Below, in pieces: positions 9,546 through 19,521 of a stretch of 64,000 nt of DNA (its first letter is position 1; each line of letters opens with the position of its first letter). The stretch covers positions 248,001 to 312,000 of the forward strand of contig LLEY01000057.1 of assembly GCA_001414485.1 (NCBI GenBank). The letters run 5' to 3'. Under the pieces are notes generated by a model. It was not told the DNA's origin, did not search any database, and saw only the letters and a program-made list of their open reading frames with translations. The stretch comes from Calycina herbarum. Its lineage: Eukaryota; Ascomycota; Leotiomycetes; Helotiales; Pezizellaceae. A program made the translations under genes and the position numbers.

Positions 9546-12511
9546 AGGTGCTTCCGTATGATAAAATCAAAAACGATCGAAGAATATAGTCAAACACTTG
9601 AATTAGAAGTAGTAGATTGAAACTAGGATTTCTTTTATTACAAGTTACTTCATGTAAATAGTTAAATTCTGTTGAATGCTTTAGGATATCACTTATTAGA
9701 AAGACTAATTGATAGACACAATATCGTTTCTAGACTGAGTGTAACCTAATACCATTGATTGAGTTTACCTAAAACGCCCTGTGTAAAAACTTCTGGCAAA
9801 TATGCTTCAGATATCAGAATGAATGACCGACTGTCAGTCTACCACATTCCGCAGGAATACTTCAGAGAACCTCCCACTTGCTGAAGTTGAGCAGGTAAAA
9901 ATTGTCGAACTCCGGGAGGGATGAGAAGGGCGCTTTGATTTGAAAGTCATGAGAAATGCGGAAAGGTTCGCTAACGCTGCTGTAGGAGAGACTCAGGAAG
10001 GTCTTGTCCAATGCCACCAATGTAAAAAGAGGCTAAGGAACTTTCAAAGAAAGTGTCAAGTATCCTGTCGAAGCCCTTGATGAGGCCAAGAATATTTCTA
10101 AGCACCTTTATTTCGAAACGAGGTCCCGATCAAATACCCGTGTTGTGGAGTACGACGGTACGTGGGCGAGGGGGGAGGCGAGAGATGACCGGTGGTATAG
10201 TGTAAGTAAGTACTTGCAAAATAGAGGGGTCGAGTTACAAACACTTGGAGAGCAAGGTGGGTAGTGACCCTGAAATTCTTGGATGGCTACCAGCAAACGT
10301 CTGGTTTGAAAGGATCAGATCGGTTTCTCGGACAAGCTGCACCAGATGCGCTCCGATGGTTCGTACAAGTTATTTAATTCCTCTAGAAAGCCTGATCCTC
10401 AGCTTGAAAAAAATGGGAGGGAGGTTGGGAAACGGGGGATGGCGGAAGGGTGTGCATGGCCTCATGAAGGGATTTTGTAGGGCACTTGCGGGTGGAGTAT
10501 TTGTGGAAGAAGCCTGGCGCAATAGAGAAGGGAATCGAGAGAAAAAAACAATGGCTTTCCTTTTTTATTCCGAAAATGCTAAAAAAAGAGGCAAACCTTC
10601 GTGCAATTCTTTCTTTTAGTGACTGCATGAGGATTCGGTGGTTAGAAGTGTGTTTCGAGGGTAGGATCAGCCTAGGTCGTAGAAGACGAGAGGGGTTCTG
10701 GTTGTTGGACGCAAAGTATCGTTCGTAGCACTCCCCGTTTACTCGAAGGATATCGTAAAACTGGTATTTTGAGAGGAAGTGAAGCCATGCCCAAAAGCTG
10801 GACCGCCTGAGAAAGAGCTTCGGAGAGAATTGTCGTCTTTACTAGGACCTCGACAGAACGTAGATTTACCTTAGAAAGAAATCACGGGAAGAGTAGCCGG
10901 GGTTTTCGGTCTAGGGCTGGGAAGAGGTCTAGATGGAGGTTGAGGTTGAGGTAGGCACAAGGGAAGGAGCACCTTGAGCTTCTCGGTTCGGGGTCTGGGA
11001 CGATCAAGGAAGGAGCGACCCTTCAAGTCCAACACTTCCTTAAGCGCTGCAAAATCAAATTGCATCTACGCCCTGAGCTTGCAAACTTCCAGCTTACCAC
11101 CGACTTCATCATCTTCACAAAACGCTCGAAAAGATCCCATCTCGCACCTCGTGGATATCAATGATAGTGCGATCATTCCAACCGTGTTTTTCCGGCACAA
11201 TATCCTTTAGACAGAGCATATCGAGAAATTATGCCGAGAAATACTTGCATGCCCAAGCACAAGGTGTTTGCACCAATACTTCATTCGTTCCATCGACGCA
11301 CTTCACTACTCCGCAGATATACTGTACAATGTAAACTCTGTGTAAACTACCTTTGCTACCCACAACTCACACTCATGCTCAACATCACATACTTAATAAT
11401 TCTGCATTTCCCACCTCTTTCTATGGAGTATTACCTAGAGTTGCTCAAAAGTTCAAAGCTCAGAAGTCCTCCTTCAAACCCCAATCTCACTCATTAAACC
11501 ACAAAATATCCAGGAACAAATGACCTTCAGATTTATGAGGTGTATCAAAAAGGTTACTCGATACTCAACGTTACCCTGAGTATCTTAAAATAGAGTAGAG
11601 TAGAGTATAAGTAACGTTTGAATTCATTGAGTAGAGTTGAGTAATAACCTATTACTCGTCTCCATGAGTTGAATTTATACACTGTTCATTGACTTTGGCA
11701 ATTTTCCAAAGCTCAAGTCATGAAAGATCGCCGAGGGAATTACTCCCATCTTACCATTATTTTTGGAGCAGGAGGCAGTTGCGACTGGATGGTGTCCGGG
11801 TGGGTCAAACAAAGAGGGAAGGTCGGGCCTTGAGTGTTCCTTCCCCCAATGGGCCCCAACTCGCCCCGAAAACGTGATCATAGCATATATGGGAAGGATC
11901 GATTGGCGATGGATTTCCAAAGTCACGAGCTCAAGCCAACATCATGGACTTGAAGGCGCTCCTTCCTTCTTACCTCGTGCTAGAATTTGGTCTACCTACC
12001 TGTTGAGTTTGGAAGGCACGACCCAAGCGTACAGCTACTTGTTTGGTGAAGAAAAAAATCACAAGGTAGTAATGGTGTTGGTATGACTTGGTCATAAATC
12101 TGTTTGGTTGCATATGTGTATTGTATTCTCTGTGACTATTCTAGGTACACGAAGTACGACTATTTATGCTTGTGCTAGCGTGATGCTAGCGTCCTAATCA
12201 CGTGGATGGATATGAGTCAGAGGCTCATTCACCTATATAACGACAAATGGGCAATAGAAACAGAAAATAAGAAAGGCCAGGTTCACGTGCAAAATTCTAA
12301 GATTTATTTTTATTTTTTCGTTGTTCCTATTTTCAAGCCTTCTTGGCCCAGGGTCTAGCAAGTATCCATTAGATGACCAACTCCCAAATCAAAAGAAACT
12401 TCTCCCCATGACCGCTAACGTCGCTATCATATCTCATATCTCATTAAAAGTGTATTAACATCCTCCATAAACATCATCCCATTCACAATCCCATTCATCT
12501 TCCATATCCCC
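9546..12511. other. Intergenic region without a convincing gene
   Basis: Several open frames of 60-125 codons lie here on both strands, but none has recognisable motifs, plausible introns or a family resemblance. At about 11555-11670 there is a cluster of AGAGTAGAGTAGAGTA and TTACCCTGAG motifs resembling the termini of the hAT-like element at 52330-54020. The last part, 12300-12511, is the 3' flank of Hsp104. Confidence 0.4.
11548..11675. repeat. Possible relic of the hAT-like MITE family (GAGTA subterminal repeats)
   Basis: ATACTCAACGTTACCCTGAG, then AGAGTAGAGTAGAGTATAAG, then TGAGTAGAGTTGAGTAATAA resemble the subterminal GAGTA/TTACCCTGAG motifs at both ends of the element at 52330-54020. 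No CAGCGTGAG terminus or target duplication was found, so this may be a truncated copy or simple-sequence resemblance. Confidence 0.35.
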
Positions 12512-15295
12512 TTAATCATATAGTGCCATATCCTCCGTCTCCGGGTCCAAAACATCATCAACATCCATTTCATCCTCACTACTACTCTCCTCGCTCTCCT
12601 GGTGATTAGGTAAAATCGTAACACGATTACCCTCCATAACCACCTTCGCAACCTCTCCATCGCGGATACTTCCTCTGAGGATCAATACCGCAAGACGATT
12701 CAAGATCTCCTTCTCAATCAACCGGGCAAGCGGTCTAGCACCATACTGAGGATTATATCCAGCAGCTCCTAGCCAATCTCTCACCGCAGGCGAGCAATCG
12801 ATAATAACATTCTTGCCATTGGACTCAAGCCGCTTCTGAATCTCCACAAGACGAACATCGACGATCTTCCGGATCTCAGTGCGAGAAAGACGGTTGAAGA
12901 TAACAGTCGACGAGATACGATTGAGGAATTCCGGGAGGAAATAATCTTGCATAGCCTTCTCAACCATCTTCTTGGTCGTCTCGTCGATTTTGGTAACCGA
13001 TGTGTTATGTTGAAGGAATTCGGCTCCGATATTCGAGGTCATGACAACGATACAGTTTCGTGCGTCGACGACACGTCCTTGGCCATCGGTGATACGACCA
13101 TCGTCCATGAGTTGGAGGAGAACGGTGAGTACCTCCTTTGCGGCCTTCTCAACCTCATCAAAGAGTAAGATTGAGAATGGTTTTCGACGAAGCGCTTCTG
13201 TGAGTTGTCCACCAGAATCGTGTCCTACATAACCTGGTGGTGCACCGATCATTCGACTGAGAGAGTGACGTTCTTGGTACTCGGACATATCCAGTCGAAT
13301 CATAGATTTTGGATCGTCGAAGAGAAACTCGGCAAGAGCCTTTGTGAGAAGGGTCTTACCGGTTCCAGAAGGACCACAGAAGAGGAAACTTGGGGGTTGG
13401 TTGGGGTTGCTGAGTCCAGATCGTTGGAGTCTGATGGCGTTGGAAACAGCTTTAACAGCTTCTCTCTGACCAACAACAACCTTTCCAAGAACCTTCTCCA
13501 TTTGCAAGAGCTTATCCTTCTCGGTGGCCTTTAGTCGGGTAACTGGAATGCCAGTAGCACGAGCTACAATTTCGTTGATTTGTTCGGGTCCAACAACATC
13601 TGTGATCAAAGATCCGCCGGAATCTGGGTTGCTTGTGGAGCTCAAAGCAGCATCTGCGGCTTTCTTCTCCTTCTCCAAGTTCTTGATGAACAACTCTTGT
13701 TCGGGAATAGCGTAGTATTGCAAGTCGGCTGCCTTGCTGTCGTCACCTGTTCGAGTGGCTTCATCCATCTTGACACGAAGTTGGTCAAGTTTGACTTTGG
13801 CCTCTTGAATTGCCTTTCCACGAGCTCTCTCGCTTTCGTACTTTTCACGGAGAGGTCTCAACTCTTCTTCAACGTTTCCGGCATCTTTCTTGGCTTGAGC
13901 AAGACGAGCTTGTGATGCCTCGTCCTTCTCTCGAGATAATGCGTGGATTTCAATCTTAAGTTGTCGAAGTTTGCGATCCAGGGAGTCGAGAATTTCGGGT
14001 TGTGATTCTCGAGCGACTCGGACTGCGGCTGCTGCTTCATCGATAAGATCAACAGCTGAATCGGGTAGTCGTCGTTGTGTGAGGTATCTTGCGGCCAAAG
14101 TAGAGGCAGTAACTAGAGCGCCATCGGATATGTTGACACCGTGATGAACCTCGAATCTCTCTTTCAACCCTCTCAAGATTGAGATAGTTTCTGGGACGGT
14201 TGGTTCCTTGACAAGAACTTGTTGAAATCTTCGTTCAAAGGCGGCATCCTTCTCGATGTATTTTCGATACTCTGTAAGCGTGGTTGCGCCAATACAATGG
14301 AGTTGACCTCTAGCCAACATTGGTTTGAGCATATTGGCAGCGTCCATACCACCTTCTCCACTCTGACCAGCTCCCATCAGAAGATGCATCTCGTCGACAA
14401 AGAGAACAATCATCTCCTTGGTCTCTTCGATTTCCTTCAGTATGCCCTTCATTCTCTCCTCGAATTCTCCTCGATATTTACTGCCAGCAACAATTGAGCT
14501 GACATCGAGTGACAACAGCTTGCATGCTGCAAGGTTGTCTGGTACATCCAAGTTGACAATTCGTTGGGCGAGACCTTCAATGACAGTGGTCTTTCCTACA
14601 CCTGGCTCTCCAATCAATACTGGATTGTTCTTCGTTCTTCGAGACAGGATTCGGATGACTCGTCTGATTTCCTCCTCTCGTCCAATCACAGGATCCATTT
14701 TTCCTTCTCTCGCCAACGCAGTCATATCCACCGTAAATTTCTTCAGATTCTCCATTTCCTCCTCGGCATCTGCGGTCTTGGAATCGACTCGTCGAGTTCC
14801 TCGGATTTGTTGTACGGCGTCTTGTACAAGTTTGATGTTTGGCATATTTCCTTCCTTCAACAAGACCTGGAGGTTGTGGTCCTGAACCAAAGCCATGATC
14901 AAATGGTCCACAGCAATGAAAGAATCCTTCTGTGTCTTCTGCAGGTCGTGAGCATCTCTCAGCACTTTAGTAAAGGCCGGTGCCATGGCGATTTGTTCTG
15001 GTGGAGGATCTTGACTGGGCAATCGAACGATGGCCTTCTGCAAGGCTCTCTGAAAGGCTTGAGGGTCTCCATGGGCTCGTTCGACGACCTGGCGGAATAG
15101 AGATTGAGATGCAGCGCCGTGAGAGGCATTGACGGTTTGCTTTTGGTCTTTCGATTCGTCGATTGGGGGGTCGAGGAGGGAGAGGGCGAGATGGAGGGGT
15201 AGTAATTGGGAGTGGCCGTAACTTTCTGCCACTGCCATGGCGTCGGAAAGAGACTTGGACGCCCGATCCGTGAAATTCATGTTCGAGGTCGCCAT
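12512..15295 (-). CDS. hsp104: Hsp104/ClpB-type AAA+ disaggregase
   Basis: A single intron-free exon encodes 927 aa, the usual length of fungal Hsp104. It is the ATP-driven hexameric chaperone that pulls polypeptides out of aggregates together with Hsp70/Hsp40, in cytosol and nucleus. The Clp N-domain spans about 1-165. NBD1 has Walker A GEPGVGKT at 229-236 and Walker B VLFVDEMHLL. A coiled-coil middle domain with repeated Lys/Glu/Arg blocks follows (about 410-540). NBD2 has Walker A GPSGTGKT at 641-648, Walker B ILLFDEVEKA, and the pore-loop region GAPPGYVG. The tail is acidic (SEESSSEDEMDVDD...) as in cytosolic Hsp104 rather than mitochondrial Hsp78, and no targeting peptide is present. It is transcribed divergently from mL67, with heat-shock elements 210-275 bp upstream of the start codon. 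Confidence 0.97.
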   Translation of the reverse strand: MATSNMNFTDRASKSLSDAMAVAESYGHSQLLPLHLALSLLDPPIDESKDQKQTVNASHGAASQSLFRQVVERAHGDPQAFQRALQKAIVRLPSQDPPPEQIAMAPAFTKVLRDAHDLQKTQKDSFIAVDHLIMALVQDHNLQVLLKEGNMPNIKLVQDAVQQIRGTRRVDSKTADAEEEMENLKKFTVDMTALAREGKMDPVIGREEEIRRVIRILSRRTKNNPVLIGEPGVGKTTVIEGLAQRIVNLDVPDNLAACKLLSLDVSSIVAGSKYRGEFEERMKGILKEIEETKEMIVLFVDEMHLLMGAGQSGEGGMDAANMLKPMLARGQLHCIGATTLTEYRKYIEKDAAFERRFQQVLVKEPTVPETISILRGLKERFEVHHGVNISDGALVTASTLAARYLTQRRLPDSAVDLIDEAAAAVRVARESQPEILDSLDRKLRQLKIEIHALSREKDEASQARLAQAKKDAGNVEEELRPLREKYESERARGKAIQEAKVKLDQLRVKMDEATRTGDDSKAADLQYYAIPEQELFIKNLEKEKKAADAALSSTSNPDSGGSLITDVVGPEQINEIVARATGIPVTRLKATEKDKLLQMEKVLGKVVVGQREAVKAVSNAIRLQRSGLSNPNQPPSFLFCGPSGTGKTLLTKALAEFLFDDPKSMIRLDMSEYQERHSLSRMIGAPPGYVGHDSGGQLTEALRRKPFSILLFDEVEKAAKEVLTVLLQLMDDGRITDGQGRVVDARNCIVVMTSNIGAEFLQHNTSVTKIDETTKKMVEKAMQDYFLPEFLNRISSTVIFNRLSRTEIRKIVDVRLVEIQKRLESNGKNVIIDCSPAVRDWLGAAGYNPQYGARPLARLIEKEILNRLAVLILRGSIRDGEVAKVVMEGNRVTILPNHQESEESSSEDEMDVDDVLDPETEDMALYD

Positions 15296-15504
15296 AATGT
15301 CGGCTTGATCAAGTTGTGATCAGTCAGTCGTGTGTGTCGTGTGTGTTGATTGTCTTCGTATTGTTGTTTTTGATTTCTGAGTGTGCAAATTCGCTCTTTG
15401 GGTTGCTGAATTGAGTTGTTGCAATACAATAGGATTGAATTGAGTTTGAGAAACAAAGAAATAGTTAAGTGTATTAAATAGTGTTGTCATGAGGTGACGG
15501 TATG

Positions 15505-15569
15505 ATTCTGGAAAAAGCTGGTACCGTGGGGAACATTCGACTGGAGGGGAGAAGGCTCTGGAACACTCG
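15505..15569. promoter_or_regulatory. Heat-shock element cluster and STRE upstream of hsp104
   Basis: TTCTGGAA (15506-15513) and GAACATTC (15531-15538) are perfect inverted nGAAn pairs. Further GAA units start at 15551 and 15561, flanked by imperfect CTC units. All GAA starts (15511, 15531, 15551, 15561) fall on the same 5-bp grid, as Hsf1 trimers require. AGGGG at 15545-15549 matches a stress-response element. Binding is inferred from the known Hsf1 consensus, not shown. Confidence 0.75.
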
Positions 15570-15828
15570 TGTAAACCTGATTGTGGGGTGATTACTTTTG
15601 ATTGGTTGATGCCCAATTTGGCCAGCCTCGTCTGCGTGTCCAATCAGTGAGGTCATTGGCAGGGATTATGTGTCGACCTTACATGGGTTACGTGAATAAA
15701 GTTGGCCGATATTCCGGCCTGCACGTGACTAATAAGCTAGGCCTAACTCAGAAAATATTTTGCTGCAACTGGCGATACTTGGAGCCGGGGTATCATGAGA
15801 GCGAGAATTGGTTAGTCCTCATCACATC

Positions 15829-17032
15829 ATGAATCCTCGGACGACGCCGCAGGTAGCACGGCAAGCTATATTGGCTATTAGAGGAACTCGTTACTCATCA
15901 ACAGCTGCTACACCAGAATCGACCTTCTCAATCGCTCCGGAAGCCCCTTCAGCGCAGCAGGAGCCCTCAGAACCAGAATCCAAAGTCGGACAGCAGATAT
16001 ATGTCTACCACCATCTCCAAAAGAAGCATGTTGTCTACTCCTTCAACAGAGCTTTAAAAGTACGAATGTTCTCTATTCCAATTGGCACACAATGGTCACT
16101 CCAACAACTAAATACTAACAATCAACTCTCAGAACACCCACGCCCTCTCCCAAATCCCCTTCAACGGCAAAAAGACCGTCCCCCGAGCCCTCCGAAAAGA
16201 TCTCTGGCACCCCCTAGCAACCCTAACCTTCCCTTCCGCCTCCCCCCAAATCGGTCTCTCCACCTTCCAAAAACTCCGCGAATACCGTCGTCGCCACGAA
16301 CTAGAATGGAATCCAGAACTATATAAGAAGGACGAAGAAGGAAAGCCCATCCCTAAAAAGAAGCAAGGCCGTCTCCTCGCCGATCAAAAAGCAAACTCCA
16401 TCGCCGACATCGCCGCAGTATTGAATCGATTATCCACGAATTTCGCCACGGAAGCTGGGGAGGGGGATAAATCAGTTGGGAAAATCGGTCTCATAGGAGA
16501 GGGCACGGGAACAGAGGTTACGGTGGAATGGAGTAACCCCATTGATCGGGGGTTCGCAGAGAGCTGGAGTTCAAATGTGCACCACTCAACTTTAGAACCA
16601 CACACCAACAACCGCGATCCCACCGTCATGTCCGGGGAATCCTCCAAGAAAGAAAGGGACGAAGCGAAAGGGTTCAAGGTGCTATCACAAAAAGAGAAAC
16701 GACACAACAAATACAAGGATTTCAAGGTTTCGAGACCATACATCTGTGCAGCAAAGCATCAATCCCTTCCTCGATCTGAGAAATTGGCTCTTCAGGAGAA
16801 GGCAAGATTAAGTCGCGAACGAAGAAAGGAACCAGAGCATATTGAGAAGTTGAAACAGCAGAGGATTGAGCGGTACAGGGAGAAGAAGAGGAAGGAGATG
16901 GCCCCTAAATATGCTGAGTGGTGGCAGAGTCTTAGTGAAGAGGAGAAGGCAGCTAAGACTCTTGAAAAGGAGGCACGAAAAGCGGCAAAGGAAGCCAAAA
17001 AGCAAGCTTCCTTGGAGGAAATTACTGTTTGA
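15829..17032 (+). CDS. mhr1: Mitochondrial large ribosomal subunit protein mL67 (Mhr1 family), 2 exons
   Basis: Exons 15829-16059 and 16133-17032 (GTACGA...CTCAG intron) encode 376 aa. mL67 is a fungal-specific mitoribosomal protein; in yeast the same protein, Mhr1, also promotes mitochondrial DNA pairing and recombination. The N-terminus (MNPRTTPQVARQAILAIRGT) is basic, hydroxylated and free of acids, as in a mitochondrial presequence. The conserved core follows: QQIYVYHHLQKKHVVYSFNR, then IPFNGKKTVPRALRKDLWHP, TFPS, and FQKLREYRRRHELEW. The last 120 residues are a highly charged Lys/Glu helix (KEPEHIEKLKQQRIERYREK). ATG 15829 is chosen because the open frame upstream has no earlier ATG. It is divergent from hsp104 and convergent with the sulfotransferase-like gene. 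Confidence 0.85.
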
Positions 17033-17913
17033 GGATAGCATGAGAGTTGGGGAGGAGTTGTGACTATTATTTGTTGGCATGGGTGTAACAATGTAACCTG
17101 TAAAAATAAGAAGATTTCAATGTACAAACAAAAGATCCTATATCCCCCTTTCCCTTCATTGTTTTTATATACACAATCTGTTTCATTCTCGTATTTGTTG
17201 CAATTTTCCCTTCCTCTTGGTTTCCAAACTATTTATAACTGTCCTTGAAAATTGTTCGGTCATTACTCTCCAGCCCCATTTGGGCATTCGCAACTGTTAT
17301 CAGAGAAGGATACGGTAGTTCTAGATCCTCTTATGAAATCCCCAGCAATAAAGTGGTCATGCGGAGAACAATGGTGGAATCTCTTGGACTTCTCAATATG
17401 GGGTTAGGAAGTAAAAAGCTTTTAGGAAAAGTCCAGCTACTCGTAGGTCACCTACTAAGTAAATGGTTTGGTCAAAAATCCAGTCATCTTGCTAATAGTA
17501 CGACGGCTGATTTCCATACTGTATGCACTTTCCCTTCCAATCCGAATTTACAAAGAAACTTATTCAATTTGTTCAGAGCATATAAGGATGTACCTAGGAA
17601 AGTAGAAACATCGATGTACAAAGAAATTCATATCTCATATCCTTTCCAAATTCAACATTTCCCTTCCCTCGAGAAGTCCATCCTTTCCCAATGTGATTGC
17701 AATTGCTTATTCCTTAACCCATTACATATGGATATGGATATCCCAATTCCATAGACCTATTCCTATAACAATTTCCCATTGTCTTTCCATTTCCTTCCGT
17801 TCCAATTCCAATTCCCCCAAAACAACCAAAAAATCAAGAGACAGGCATCCCTAAAGCGCCAACAGCGAAAAGGAGAGAAAGAGAGCTTAAGCTTATGTCA
17901 AGAGAGGAAAATA
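17033..17913. other. Convergent intergenic region
   Basis: Lies between the 3' ends of mL67 and the sulfotransferase-like gene. One 169-codon open frame (17245-17754) has no recognisable motif and is not called. Confidence 0.5.
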
Positions 17914-19521
17914 CTAAACCTTAATAGCGAACGATTTCAAATACTCGTAATCGGCAATATTAGCCTCTACAGTCTCTCTGATAATCTTTTGTCCCTCTTC
18001 TCCGTATTTCTGTTTCCATTCCGCGTTTTCGACTTCGATGGTTTTGTCTTTCTTTTTCTTGGGATTGTTGGTTAGCTGGTGTTCTATAAATGTGCTCCTT
18101 ACCTCTTGCGGGTTATATGGAGGGGGTTGGGGGTGTTTTTTTCCCCCAGGAAAAAGGGAGGTTGCGCATAGCCAATCGAAGTCCCTAAAAGAGATTTTTG
18201 AAATAAGGGGAAATATAAGACTTACATGAGCAGCACTCCTTGGCTTCAAAGAAGTACTATTGATAGCATCATCATGAAAGCCCCTCCACTTCTCAAAAGC
18301 ATCCCTAGCCCTCTGATGATCCTCCTCCGTATCCCAGATCAACATCTGAGGCGAGTACTCAATACCCACTTCCTTACAATAGGCAGAAATAATCCCCTCA
18401 GGGTTATCCAAAAGATCATCTGCATCAATAACGGTGATGGACACTTCTCCCTCGGCTGATTCCTTATCTTCGCCTGCGAGGACGGGTCCAACATGTTTCT
18501 TGGCCTTGAGGAAATCAAAGACGCGACGGAGTTCGTCGTACCCGGCTTCGGAAGGCATGAAGTTGTAGAATCCGGTGACGGAGTCTAGGGGGGGGATGGT
18601 GCAGCGGTAGTAGGAGGGGATGCTGTGGCGAGGGTGACGGATGAGGAATGTGAAGTGGAATTGCTTCAAGATTTCTGCTGGGACGACTGTAGGATTTTCT
18701 GGCTCGGCAGCGGTGTCGTATGGATATGGTGTCTTGGTCTTGCCATTTACTCCATTCGTGTGTCCAATGGAGTGTCCGTTGGTTCCATTCTCTGTCACCC
18801 CATTCGTGGCTCCATTCGTCTCGCCATTTGTTCCCACTCCCTTCTTGGCTGATTTTCCTCCGAGGGAGGGGGCAATGGTTGCGAGTGTTCCGTCTGGTGG
18901 AGAGAGGTAGTGAGTGATGTCCTTGATGAAAAGACGTTTCCCCTATCAAATATAAGTTTCCTAACGATATGATGCAAGATCATTCAATGAGAAAACATCA
19001 TGGGAGCCAGGTCAAAGTCCAATTGAATTCTGAGAGGAAAAAGATGTAGAAAGAAAATTCCAGGCCAGACTAGGAAGATTTCCAGTATATAACCCGAAGC
19101 ACTTGCGTTGGGGGATCCAGATCTCGTTCTCTGACTTATATTCCGACAAGGTGATATATCCCAAGATAAGGTAGCGGGCCGGGTTAATTGGACAAGTAAA
19201 GCCTGGTTCGAACCTCTTTTCCTTCTCTCTCAATCCTCTCAAAGATAGTCTTATATGTACTGTCTGCGAAGCCGCTCTCCTCTCTAGCCTTCTCGTCCTT
19301 TTCGTATCTTGTGCTCAATCTTTCAGGGCCGAAGTAGAAGGCATCTCCGAAAGGTTCGTGAACACATGTCAGGATATCACGACGGGTCATGAAAACCTGC
19401 GAGTGACTTCGTTAGCCATTGAGCCGAAAGATAGATGTGCAACGTCCCCAACACTTACCCGTTCAAACGCAGTGCTGCAAGCCCGTGGGTGGGTAGCCAC
19501 GAAAATAGGTTTCGTCGACAT
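17914..19521 (-). CDS. Sulfotransferase-like P-loop protein (4 exons)
   Basis: Exons 19521-19459, 19396-19214, 18942-18226 and a last exon ending at 17914 encode about 370 aa. The first exon gives MSTKPIFVATHPRACSTAFE, a P-loop of the sulfotransferase 5'-PSB type (T-x-PR-x-xST). LIRHPRHSIPSYYR matches the 3'-phosphate-binding RHPR-x-xxxS region. Such fungal proteins are usually annotated as P-loop NTPase or sulfotransferase-like; the substrate is unknown. An unusual insert near residues 100-125 is a low-complexity run of NG-T repeats (GTNGETNGATNGVTENGTNG), absent from a compact sulfotransferase fold. The donor of intron 2 (GTTCGA, after ...EREGKE) is atypical but restores GKRLFIKD in frame. 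The last acceptor could be before 18057 or before 18075, both in frame. No signal peptide is evident. Confidence 0.75.

Noticed and set aside
10245..12086. Several 80-125 codon open frames between gene C and hsp104
   Set aside because: Overlapping frames on both strands, no motifs and no family resemblance to neighbours.
14418..15100. Plus-strand open frames of 155 and 178 codons opposite hsp104
   Set aside because: They mirror the highly constrained Hsp104 coding sequence and have no motif of their own.
17245..17754. 169-codon open frame in the convergent intergenic region
   Set aside because: No recognised motif and no intron signals.
19200..19216. GGTTCGAACC, a tRNA B-box-like sequence
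   Set aside because: It lies at an exon-intron boundary of the sulfotransferase-like gene, and no cloverleaf or A-box could be built around it.
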